The notes beneath the pieces are model-generated. The model was not told the DNA's origin. It ran no database searches and was given only the letters and a program-made list of their open reading frames with translations. Below are positions 5,553-12,269 of a stretch of 13,457 nt of DNA, one piece after another. Location of the stretch: positions 1 through 13,457 of the forward strand of contig JAUWXV010000086.1 of assembly GCA_030616165.1 (NCBI GenBank), given 5' to 3'. The position numbers and the translations under genes were made by a program. The stretch is from a bacterium (GTDB lineage: Bacteria > SM23-31 > JAUVVT01). Numbering within the stretch: position 1 is the first letter of the stretch; the number at the start of each line of letters is the position of its first letter.

Positions 5553-7136
5553 TTAACTAATCGATTTTTTTATCAAACCTCTTCTTTCTGCTTCTTTTCT
5601 AACCGGTCCCCACCATCCTAAAGGTCTTGACATAACGTAATATTTGACAAGATGATTCATATCTTCTGGTTTGGTTAGAAACGTAATCGGAATATAAACA
5701 AGTGCACATAATCCCATCAATATCCAGAACTGGTAATGGTCTTTGAGCACAGGAATAATACCCCAATCCGGAAGTATTTTAAATATGAGCCAGCTTGCAA
5801 TCAGGTTTGCAATCCAGGAAGATAGATATGCCCAGGAATTAAACCTCCACCAAACAACCTGCAGTATGTTTGGAAGCCATACCCCCGCCGCCATTATCCA
5901 GAGAGCAAATAAAAGATACTTTGTTATTTCTTCGGTCATCATCATACCATAGATAAATGAACCTATCAGTATAATAAATGTGCTGACTCTTCCCACCCAG
6001 ACAAGTTGTTTCTCAGTGGCTTTTGGATTAATGTAGTGATGATAAAGGTCTCTTGTGGCATAAACTGCACCAAGATTAAGTTGTGTAGAAACAGTAGAGA
6101 GGTGAATCGCCACTATAGAAGCAAAAAAGAAACCAAGCATTCCTGCCGGTAAAAATTCGAAGGCTATTCTAAACCAGGCAAGTTCATACTGCCCCTGTTC
6201 TGCAATGTTTGGATATAAAACAAAGAATGCAAGTATAGGTCCTGCCCAGATTGCATTTCTTACAAGGACTAATGCTGTTCCTGACCATATACTGTATGAA
6301 GCATCCCTTACTGTGCGTGCAGATTGAATCCTCTGTGCCTCAGTATACCAGTCAAAGGATGTGCCCATTCCAATTCCACCTATTATCGCTGTAATCATCA
6401 TAGTAATGAACCACATAACGGGAAAATCACCTGAGAAAAATCCGGTAAAAGCGAAAGGATTAAGCATCGAAGATTTTCCTAAAACTGAAAGTTTTGATAT
6501 AATCTCACTTGGACCCCCCACAGCTACAACGCCCCAAATTGAGACTATCAATATTGCGGCGAATGCAATCACTCCCTGCTGAAAATCAGCCATGATCACT
6601 CCCCAGTATCCCGAAGCAAGGACATAAATTGCACAAATAGATGAGAATCCGATTAATCCTATCCAGAGAGGCCATCCGAATGCCAGGTTGCAGACCTTTC
6701 CCATAGCAATACCAACCCATCCGAGTATGAACATATTCATAAAAATCTGCCATCCTGCAACCCATCCTCTGAGCAATTCACTTCCAAGACCGCTAAATCT
6801 TAAACTCTGCCATTCAGCCTGCGTATAAGCAAGTGACCGTCTGAAAATTCTCGTTGAGACAAATGCACTTACCGCGCACCAGGCAGCAAAAAATGTATAC
6901 CAGAGACCCGTTAAACCGTATCGGTATACAACTCCAGCAACCCACATAGGTGTGTCAGTAGCAGTGTGGGTAGCATAAACTGAAGTTGCAGGAAGCCACC
7001 AGGGAAGACCGCGTCCAGCAAGAAAAAAATCCGACTCTGAGCGTTTCCCAAGATGATAAAAGAGAAGTCCACACCCTATCATCAATGCAAGAAACATGAT
7101 TAACCACAAAAAATCAATAAATGCAAATGATACCAT
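5553..7136 (-). CDS. Sodium:solute symporter (SSS family)
   Basis: This 527-residue inner-membrane protein of the SSS/SLC5 family takes up a solute with Na+. About 13 hydrophobic helices can be traced. Family marks are the N-terminal FFLAGRGLPWWLPATSVYAT (37-56) leading into the broken first core helix, GYWGVIMADFQQGVIAF (176-192), DWYTEAQRIQSARTVRDA (262-279), and the core-helix-8 stretch FASIVAIHLSTVSTQLN (338-354), whose Ser/Thr residues match the Na2 sodium site of relatives. GGAGG lies four bases before the ATG. The substrate cannot be told: sugars, organic acids, amino acids and urea are all used in this family, and no catabolic genes are nearby. The 157-aa gene is 126 bases upstream, and three small membrane-protein genes follow. 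Confidence 0.93.
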   Translation of the reverse strand: MVSFAFIDFLWLIMFLALMIGCGLLFYHLGKRSESDFFLAGRGLPWWLPATSVYATHTATDTPMWVAGVVYRYGLTGLWYTFFAAWCAVSAFVSTRIFRRSLAYTQAEWQSLRFSGLGSELLRGWVAGWQIFMNMFILGWVGIAMGKVCNLAFGWPLWIGLIGFSSICAIYVLASGYWGVIMADFQQGVIAFAAILIVSIWGVVAVGGPSEIISKLSVLGKSSMLNPFAFTGFFSGDFPVMWFITMMITAIIGGIGMGTSFDWYTEAQRIQSARTVRDASYSIWSGTALVLVRNAIWAGPILAFFVLYPNIAEQGQYELAWFRIAFEFLPAGMLGFFFASIVAIHLSTVSTQLNLGAVYATRDLYHHYINPKATEKQLVWVGRVSTFIILIGSFIYGMMMTEEITKYLLFALWIMAAGVWLPNILQVVWWRFNSWAYLSSWIANLIASWLIFKILPDWGIIPVLKDHYQFWILMGLCALVYIPITFLTKPEDMNHLVKYYVMSRPLGWWGPVRKEAERRGLIKKSIS

Positions 7137-7202
7137 TTAACCTCCGACCTTATTAAAGATGATGTAAAACATTTTTTTTGTTTTTAGAATAAATTATTAG
7201 AA

Positions 7203-7231
7203 AAGATAATATTAAATATAAAATTTATCAA
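7203..7231 (-). promoter_or_regulatory. Sigma70-like promoter for the symporter gene
   Basis: On the minus strand TTGATA (plus 7226-7231) is followed by a 17-base spacer and TATCTT (plus 7203-7208). Transcription would start near 7196 and give a leader of about 60 bases before the symporter ATG. The 126-base gap (7137-7262) holds nothing else apart from A/T runs. Chance matches are frequent in AT-rich DNA, but the spacing is exact. Confidence 0.45.
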
Positions 7232-7262
7232 GTAAAAAAATAAAAAAATGTATTTTTTGAAA

Positions 7263-7736
7263 CTACAATGATATTCCAAGTAAAGCGGCAGTAGTTAGTA
7301 CAAATCCGCTTCCCCAAAGACATCCGCTCATCTTTCCAAATGCTGAACTTAAAGGGAGTCTCGATTCTTCTATTCCTTTGCTTCTCAGCCATTCAGCAAT
7401 GCTTCCCTCAAAGAATCCAGCAATTCCATCGGTAATTGCATCTCCGACAGCACTGCCTACTATTGCACCCAAAACCCCAAATATTTTTCCGCCTATTATT
7501 GCAGGTATGATTAGAAGCCCAGTATCTAATGCTCCGAATATAAAGTCTGGTATAAGACGCTTTAAATCAAGTTTACATAATACTGCCCCAGCGACAGGTA
7601 TGAAGCCCATTAGAAATATAACAGGGGCCGCAAGTATTTGGTATTTTAGGGTAAAATATGCTATCAACAAAATAAGTGTTGATGAAATACCGACTCCAGA
7701 TATTTCAAATACTTTCTTTCTAATGTAACTTTTCAT
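7263..7736 (-). CDS. Glycine-rich multi-span membrane protein, 157 aa, unknown function
   Basis: I do not recognise this family. The start is placed at the ATG of 7736-7734 because AAGGAG sits eight bases before it; the in-frame TTG at 7742 has no room for a ribosome-binding site. The product has about four or five hydrophobic segments (residues 14-30, 33-54, 63-107 as a hairpin, 133-155). The central stretch 88-112 is very regular, with GAIVGSAVGDAITDGIAGFF (90-109), whose Gly spacing and three acidic residues in a membrane context suggest tight helix packing or an ion path. It follows the Nramp remnant by about 18 bases and precedes the symporter gene on the same strand. A role as partner of either transporter is inference from position only. 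Confidence 0.75.
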   Translation of the reverse strand: MKSYIRKKVFEISGVGISSTLILLIAYFTLKYQILAAPVIFLMGFIPVAGAVLCKLDLKRLIPDFIFGALDTGLLIIPAIIGGKIFGVLGAIVGSAVGDAITDGIAGFFEGSIAEWLRSKGIEESRLPLSSAFGKMSGCLWGSGFVLTTAALLGISL

Positions 7737-7754
7737 TTCCAAGACTCCTTCGCT

Positions 7755-8078
7755 TTAAAAGATAGTTCTGATATAATCGGTTATCGCAATAACTCCAAAT
7801 GAAGTTAGACCGATTCCTGAAATAATGGTCAAAACGATTAATATTTTCCCCATTCTATAAGGTTTTGGTAAAAATTTTTTATCGCTCTATATCATTGCAA
7901 AGCACCATAATCCACAGGAAAATACTCCCCCGCCGCGGGAGGCAAATATTGTTTCTCCACTTCCTATGGTCATCGACGCAATTATCGCTCCAGGACCAAA
8001 ATATTTTAAATTGGTGAATATATTTGATGTTTCTAACTGGGATGGAATAGGTGGAAATTTTATAAGGTTTTTTTCCAT
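7755..8078 (-). pseudogene. Nramp-like metal transporter remnant: both ends kept, middle lost, in-frame TAG
   Basis: From ATG 8078 the frame reads a typical N-terminus of the Nramp-like group, with YFGPGAIIASMTIGSGETIF in the first helix region. It continues to GLWCFAMI and stops at TAG (7889-7887). The same frame then goes on without a break for 43 codons, SDKKFLPKPYRMGKIL, a hydrophobic helix (ILIVLTIISGIGLTSFGVIA) and a TAA at 7757-7755, which looks like the carboxyl end of a membrane transporter. Together about 106 residues remain, where Nramp-type proteins have over 400. The simplest reading is an internal deletion joining the two ends near 7890. A misassembly cannot be excluded. GSGE replaces the canonical DPGN of true Nramp, so the original substrate is uncertain. 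Confidence 0.65.
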
Positions 8079-8087
8079 TTGCAAATT

Positions 8088-8116
8088 AATTTAAATACGC
8101 TTACCTTAATAGTCAA
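8088..8116 (-). promoter_or_regulatory. Strong sigma70-like promoter, nearly leaderless
   Basis: On the minus strand TTGACT (plus 8111-8116), a 17-base spacer and TAAATT (plus 8088-8093) form a good promoter. The start of transcription would fall about 8080-8082, two to four bases before the ATG at 8078, and no Shine-Dalgarno is seen. The transcript would thus be leaderless or nearly so. This promoter may drive the whole minus-strand run now that the first gene is broken. Confidence 0.55.
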
Positions 8117-8236
8117 GTCCTTTATTGATTTGATTTATTTGTGTAATTTAGTATGCAATAACAAACGGAATATTAAAACATTCATATTTTTTCATAAAAA
8201 GTTGCTTAAAAACTTTTTTAAAACTGGTCAGGGGAA

Positions 8237-10039
8237 ATGATTAAGAGAACACTATATCAGTTAGTCATAAATAGTATAATATTATTCTCAATTAGTTATA
8301 GTCAGGCTGTATATAATATGAATGAAGTTGTGGTCACAGCATCAAGGATTCATCCGGAATACAGAAATTTGCTGAGAAGTGTTACTGTAATTGACAGCAG
8401 TATTATCGAAAGTATTCCATCAAATTCCATCGGGGATATATTAAATTATCAAGCAGGAGTGGATATACAGCAAAGGGGTTATCATGGAATCCAGGGGGAC
8501 GTAAGTATAAGCGGTTCATCTTTCGAACAGGTTCTTATATTGATTGATGGAATCAGGTTAAACGATTCTCAGACTGCTCATCATAACCTTGACTTACCAG
8601 TTAACCTGACAGATATTGAACGCATAGAAATAATGCGGGGGCATGGTTCTTCAATTTATGGTCCCGCAGCCTTTGGAGGAGTAATCAATATCATAACAAA
8701 AAGCGTGGGTAAATCTCCTTTTAAGATTTCTGCTTCCGCAGGTGATTTCAGGCTTTTAAATTATGAAATTCATAAATCTTTCAGGCTAAAAAACATCAAG
8801 AGTTTCATAACCTTAAATAATAAGAAATCTTCTGGATATAGATTTGACACCGATTTTGATAGGTTTACTCTATATTCTAAATCTCAAATTGATTTAAAAT
8901 ACAGCAAATTATTTTTATTGATTGGTTATCTCGATAATGATTTTGGTGCGAACAGTTTCTATGGTCCAAGCCCCTCAAAAGAGCATACAAAAACTCTTTT
9001 AACCTCATTATCAGGTGAATTTAATAAGTTTAGGAATGTGATTATCGAATCAAAAATATATTTAAGGAGACATAGCGACCTATTTTTATATGATATCACA
9101 AGACCGGAGGAATTAGTTAATAATCATAAAAAATATAGAATTGGTGGAGAATTAAGCGCCAAGATATCATTATCATCCAAACAGAAGGTAATAATTGGAA
9201 CTGAACTGATAAATGAGAATATTAAAAGCACCAAACTTGGAACTCACGATATTACAAGAGCAGCGGTGTTCACTGAATATGGAAATACCTTTAAGGATAG
9301 AATCTTGGTAAATTTCGGAATAAGGGGGGATTACCGATCGGATTATTCTTTGGGCTTGTATCCGACTTTTAGCGCAGGATACCGATTTTCGAGAAAATTT
9401 AAATTTAGAACTTCTGTCGGAAAATGTTTCAGGACTCCCTCTTTCACAGAGCTTTACTACTGGGACCCTTCCAATAGCGGTAATCCAGATTTAAAACCAG
9501 AAAAGGGGTGGTCTTATGAAATGGGATTTGATTTCTTTTCCGGAAATATTTTTCTATTCCAATCAAATATTTTTATGAGAAAGCATTCAGAGATTATCGA
9601 CTGGATTTCCGAAGACTTTGGAAAACACTGGCAGGCAGAAAATATAGGCAAACTTTATATAAAGGGAAGTGAAAATGTATTGAAAATTTCTCTGGATAAT
9701 GATAAAATTTTTTATCTGAAATATGCTTATACATCGACTGACTTTAAAAAGGGGTATAACTATTTCTCTAAATACGTTTTCAGATATCCGGTTCATCAGT
9801 TCACGTTAGAAGCAAACTGCACGCTTCCTTTTGATATTAACAATTATTTAACACTTACGATAAAGAAGAGAAGAGAAGAGAAAAATTATATTGTTTTAAA
9901 TGCAAACTTCTTTAAAAGGATAGATAAGACTTTATTCTTTGTCAAAATTATGAATATTCTTAATGAGAAATACCAGGAGATATTTAGTGTACCTGCACCT
10001 GGCAGATGGTTCGAAACCGGAATTAAGTTAGAAATATAA
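8237..10039 (+). CDS. btuB: TonB-dependent outer-membrane receptor, BtuB-like
   Basis: This is a 600-residue outer-membrane receptor. A signal peptide (1-24, hydrophobic ending SYSQA) is followed by a TonB-box-like MNEVVVTASR (28-37). A plug domain (about 40-155) carries VLILIDGIRLND (99-110), ERIEIMRGHGSSIYGPAAFGGVINI (128-152 in part) and the RG/GS turns of the family. A 22-strand-type barrel rich in alternating aromatics takes up the rest, ending in VPAPGRWFETGIKLEI. The length and the PGRWF end resemble BtuB (about 610 aa), so cobalamin is the best-supported guess, but a siderophore or another large ligand is possible. GGGG lies close to the ATG. The upstream 152 bases hold no cobalamin riboswitch that I can recognise. 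It diverges from the Nramp remnant. No periplasmic binding protein or permease is beside it. Confidence 0.88.
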   Translation: MIKRTLYQLVINSIILFSISYSQAVYNMNEVVVTASRIHPEYRNLLRSVTVIDSSIIESIPSNSIGDILNYQAGVDIQQRGYHGIQGDVSISGSSFEQVLILIDGIRLNDSQTAHHNLDLPVNLTDIERIEIMRGHGSSIYGPAAFGGVINIITKSVGKSPFKISASAGDFRLLNYEIHKSFRLKNIKSFITLNNKKSSGYRFDTDFDRFTLYSKSQIDLKYSKLFLLIGYLDNDFGANSFYGPSPSKEHTKTLLTSLSGEFNKFRNVIIESKIYLRRHSDLFLYDITRPEELVNNHKKYRIGGELSAKISLSSKQKVIIGTELINENIKSTKLGTHDITRAAVFTEYGNTFKDRILVNFGIRGDYRSDYSLGLYPTFSAGYRFSRKFKFRTSVGKCFRTPSFTELYYWDPSNSGNPDLKPEKGWSYEMGFDFFSGNIFLFQSNIFMRKHSEIIDWISEDFGKHWQAENIGKLYIKGSENVLKISLDNDKIFYLKYAYTSTDFKKGYNYFSKYVFRYPVHQFTLEANCTLPFDINNYLTLTIKKRREEKNYIVLNANFFKRIDKTLFFVKIMNILNEKYQEIFSVPAPGRWFETGIKLEI

Positions 10040-10170
10040 TTCACATGCTTTTTATTCTTGAAAAATAGTGGTATAACATAAAGTTCATTTATTATCCATA
10101 AATTTAATGCCAATTTCTAATTGTTTTTTATTTTATTTTTACTTATATTTTTAAATAATAAAATAAATAG

Positions 10171-10187
10171 GGCGAATGCCATTCGCC
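10171..10187. repeat. GGCGAAT-GCC-ATTCGCC palindrome
   Basis: GGCGAAT (10171-10177) and ATTCGCC (10181-10187) form a 7-bp stem over a 3-base loop. Words of this 'GGGCGAATGCCATTCGCC' type recur in intergenic DNA of many bacteria. There is no T-run on the plus strand. On the minus strand the stem is followed by a T-rich tract, but no minus-strand gene ends here. Confidence 0.5.
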
Positions 10188-10220
10188 TTACAGTAATAAT
10201 TTAAAAACAGGTTTATCTAT

Positions 10221-10300
10221 ATGATAGGTTAAACTATCTCTCATTACAAAATCCTTGAAAAACTTGGTGAAGGTGGGATGGGTTGGTGTATAAGGCTGAA
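10221..10300 (+). pseudogene. Decayed N-terminal fragment of a Ser/Thr protein kinase
   Basis: Starting at ATG 10221, the frame reads M-I-G, then TAA, then TISHYKILEKLGEGGMG, the classical start of bacterial Hanks-type kinases with the glycine-rich ATP loop GEGGMG. The TAA (10230-10232) is one base from CAA, the Gln expected there. After GGT at 10281-10283 one base is missing. Restoring it gives VYKAE, including the Lys-bearing motif that usually follows. After that, no kinase sequence remains. So this piece carries a nonsense change, a frameshift and loss of nearly the whole gene. It is not expected to make a protein. Confidence 0.75.
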
Positions 10301-10406
10301 TATTGAGGTATTGTCCTTCTTTTCGTGTTTTCATGCTGTATCAATCATGAAGATATGTTCCTATATACTTAGAATTTATTCCAAAAATAATAAATTTTTC
10401 TAAAAT

Positions 10407-10427
10407 ATCTACATGAAAAATGTAGAT
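10407..10427. other. Small perfect hairpin
   Basis: ATCTACAT (10407-10414) and ATGTAGAT (10420-10427) form a perfect 8-bp stem with loop GAAAA. It is followed by TAATTCTT, too weak a tail for a confident terminator. It could be the end of an old transcript from the kinase remnant side, or chance. Confidence 0.3.
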
Positions 10428-10568
10428 TAATTCTTAATCCAATAGGGCTTCACAAAACGTTAAATATTTGAACTAAAAAACAATAACTTACACACATCCA
10501 AATTATTCTTAATATGAATGAATCTGTGATAATTTATTTAATAAAAATTAATTAACCATAGGAGGAAA

Positions 10569-10601
10569 ATGTTAAAATCTGCATTTTGTAATACATTGTA
10601 A
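10569..10601 (+). CDS. Ten-codon ORF with strong Shine-Dalgarno (possible leader peptide)
   Basis: AGGAGG (ending at 10565) stands four bases before ATG 10569. The frame MLKSAFCNTL ends at TAA 10601, 52 bases before the start of the lipoprotein gene, which has its own AGGAGG. The ribosome-binding site is as good as any in the window, yet the frame is only ten codons. It may be a leader peptide, the stump of a lost gene, or an accident. No regulatory amino-acid run is seen. Confidence 0.3.
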   Translation: MLKSAFCNTL

Positions 10602-10653
10602 ATTAATGAGTTCTGAGTTTTGTGAAACCCACAAAAAAAAAAGGAGGAAGAAA

Positions 10654-11142
10654 ATGAAAAAAGCACTACTTGGCTCCGCTTTTTTGTTAATTATCTTACT
10701 GTGTTTTAATACCAGCTGCGAAAAGAGAGATGTCGAAGCCGACATCGCTGCAATCAATGAGATTCTGAACCAATATGCTGTCACTTGTAACACTGGAGAT
10801 TTCGATCTTTGGATTTCCTTGTGGGCAGATGACGGTGTACAGATGCCACCAGGCGCCCCTGCTAGAATCGGAAAAGAGCAGATACGGGAAGGAATGAAGC
10901 CCACATTCGATCAGATGAATTTATATATAGCCATTACTAGTATAGAGGAACCTAAGGTATATGGCGACTTGGGATTAACTCGTTGTACATACACATTAAA
11001 AATGACTCCCAAGGCAGGTGGCGAGACAATTAATGCTATGCCAGATGGTAAAGCCTTGACCCTCTATGAAAGGCAATCTGATGGTTCTTGGAAGATCGTA
11101 TACGATTGCTTCAACTCCAATGTACCACCAAAACAAGAGTAA
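10654..11142 (+). CDS. Lipoprotein with NTF2/SnoaL-like (DUF4440-type) fold
   Basis: I start this gene at ATG 10654 because AAGGAGGAAGAAA precedes it and the protein then opens with a lipoprotein signal: MKKALLGSAF, a hydrophobic core, and FNTSC with Cys22 as the lipid-bearing residue. The longer frame from 10606 adds 16 residues that would spoil the signal. The 162-residue product continues with IAAINEILNQYAVTCNTGDFDLWISLWADDG (31-61 in part), RIGKEQIREGM (71-81) and a closing SDGSWKIVYDCFN (142-154), the pattern of the SnoaL/ketosteroid-isomerase-like cone fold. Such proteins bind small hydrophobic ligands or act as isomerases or hydrolases; the activity here is unknown. To the eye the gene is richer in G and C than its neighbours, which may mean recent arrival. 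Confidence 0.82.
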   Translation: MKKALLGSAFLLIILLCFNTSCEKRDVEADIAAINEILNQYAVTCNTGDFDLWISLWADDGVQMPPGAPARIGKEQIREGMKPTFDQMNLYIAITSIEEPKVYGDLGLTRCTYTLKMTPKAGGETINAMPDGKALTLYERQSDGSWKIVYDCFNSNVPPKQE

Positions 11143-11230
11143 CAAACCCAGCTGACTGCATTATATTAATTCTTCATTATGGTTATCTTTTGATTGATTT
11201 TAAGGAAATTATTTTTAAAGGAAAAACTTT

Positions 11231-11292
11231 AGGGATGCCGAAAAAAAATCTTTATGATTTTAAGTAGACATCCCTTTTCCCCCTTTTTTTTT
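11231..11292 (+). terminator. Likely terminator after the lipoprotein gene
   Basis: AGGGATG (11231-11237) pairs with CATCCCT (11269-11275). The long loop contains a second small stem of A-run/T-run type around TTTAT (AAAATC with GATTTT). The stem is followed by TTTCCCCC and a run of nine T. The long loop makes it weaker than the terminator at 1056, but place and T-run fit. Confidence 0.5.
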
Positions 11293-11315
11293 AAAATAAA
11301 AATAGGAGGATGCCT

Positions 11316-11342
11316 ATGAAAAAAAAATTTATTTTAAGTTAA
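11316..11342 (+). CDS. Eight-codon ORF with strong Shine-Dalgarno (possible leader or gene stump)
   Basis: AGGAGG (11304-11309) stands six bases before ATG 11316. The frame MKKKFILS ends at TAA 11340-11342. MKKKFIL is the usual beginning of a signal peptide, so this may be the stump of an exported-protein gene, or a leader peptide for the gene at 11412. It repeats the arrangement seen at 10569 ahead of the lipoprotein gene. Confidence 0.3.
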   Translation: MKKKFILS

Positions 11343-11411
11343 TCAACAACCATTTACTAATTTACTTATTCTAATTTATTAATTTTTAAAAAAAAAGAAC
11401 GGAGTAAAAAA

Positions 11412-12269
11412 ATGAAGCGCATAGTTTTGTTAATATTTATTTTTTCCACAATGTTTTGTTCAAAATTATTTGCCCAAGAAGAGGGGAGGGTTCAAATTTT
11501 GAATGAAAAAGTTGGTGTAAAAATAGACCCTGAAGAGAGGGAATATTATCAACTTTTTCCTTATGTCATTGGATACAAGTCGGCAGTATTTATCAGATTG
11601 GACGACGGAAGTTACAGGGTTATATTTACTATTACATCAAAAGGGAAAACAAAACTCCAGTTTAAAGATTATACTAAAAATGAAGTTGAGTCTATGTCCG
11701 AAAGAATTGACGGTATCGGAAGTATGAAAAGAAAAGAAGAAAAAAGCCTTGTCTCAGAAGAGAAAATCGAAAAAGCTTTTGTATCAGAACTTCGTTATAT
11801 TGAGAATAATAGTGTCGAAATAACACTTTCTGGTTATTCAGTGGGTAACTTTATAGATGGAAGTGATGATATAACATATTCTGCGAAAATAAGTGCTGGA
11901 TTGGGCTTTTTTCTGAACAGAGTCCTCGAGATTGGGATAAAGGGGACGGCTGATAAAATCAAAGGGAAATACGGTTCAGGAGCGGTTCTTGGAACATTGA
12001 CGATAAATATACCTACAAGCAGTGAGAATGTTTACTTTTTTCTTGGTGGTGGCAGTGGTTATTTAATTTCTGGAGCATATAATAAAGAACAAAGAAAGAA
12101 TGATTTGGATTTTGACTTTCAGGCTGAGGCATTTTGTGGCGGGAAATTCTTTATATCTTCGGGAGCGGCTTTAATATTACAGCCGTATTATATGAGAACC
12201 TTTAATGCAGGAACCGTCAAAGATGTAATCGATTTTGGAATATCTTACGGAGTTTCTTTATTCTTTTGA
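11412..12269 (+). CDS. Exported protein with probable outer-membrane barrel, unknown family
   Basis: The 285-residue product begins with a signal peptide, MKRIVLLIFIFSTMFCSKLFA (cleavage likely after Ala21). Residues about 22-145 are hydrophilic with beta-rich character (YRVIFTITSKGKTKLQF). From about 153 to the end come alternating strands rich in Gly and aromatics (YSAKISAGLGFF, VYFFLGGGSGYLISG, SAALILQPYYMRTF-like, FGISYGVSLFF), and the last residue is Phe, the mark of many outer-membrane barrels. I recognise no named family. GGAG lies seven bases before the ATG. It stands alone: a terminator and an eight-codon ORF precede it, and 330 non-coding bases follow. A small outer-membrane or surface protein is the cautious call. 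Confidence 0.75.
   Translation: MKRIVLLIFIFSTMFCSKLFAQEEGRVQILNEKVGVKIDPEEREYYQLFPYVIGYKSAVFIRLDDGSYRVIFTITSKGKTKLQFKDYTKNEVESMSERIDGIGSMKRKEEKSLVSEEKIEKAFVSELRYIENNSVEITLSGYSVGNFIDGSDDITYSAKISAGLGFFLNRVLEIGIKGTADKIKGKYGSGAVLGTLTINIPTSSENVYFFLGGGSGYLISGAYNKEQRKNDLDFDFQAEAFCGGKFFISSGAALILQPYYMRTFNAGTVKDVIDFGISYGVSLFF

Larger units (their letters stand above)
10040..10653. other. Gene-poor stretch with a kinase remnant
   Basis: About 610 bases between the receptor and the lipoprotein gene contain a GGCGAAT palindrome, a fragment of a Ser/Thr kinase gene, an 8-bp-stem hairpin and a 10-codon ORF with a strong ribosome-binding site, each listed separately. A weak extended -10 (TGTGATAAT, 10525-10533) is the only promoter-like site for the lipoprotein gene, with no good -35. 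The remainder is AT-rich and nothing else is recognised. Confidence 0.6.

Noticed and set aside
8085-8236. Possible cobalamin riboswitch or attenuator before the TonB receptor
   Set aside because: No B12-box-like conserved words are visible. The only hairpin (AAAAAGTT/AACTTTTT, 8196-8218) is weak and all A/T-rich, and the region is too short for the full riboswitch.
9886-10113. Minus-strand frame of 75 codons across the end of the receptor gene
   Set aside because: It is antisense to a clear receptor C-terminus (PGRWF region) and shows no features of its own.
10606-10653. Upstream extension of the lipoprotein gene (16 residues, KKKRRKK-rich)
   Set aside because: The extension would be the translation of the poly-A/AGGAGG ribosome-binding region and would displace the lipoprotein signal from the N-terminus.
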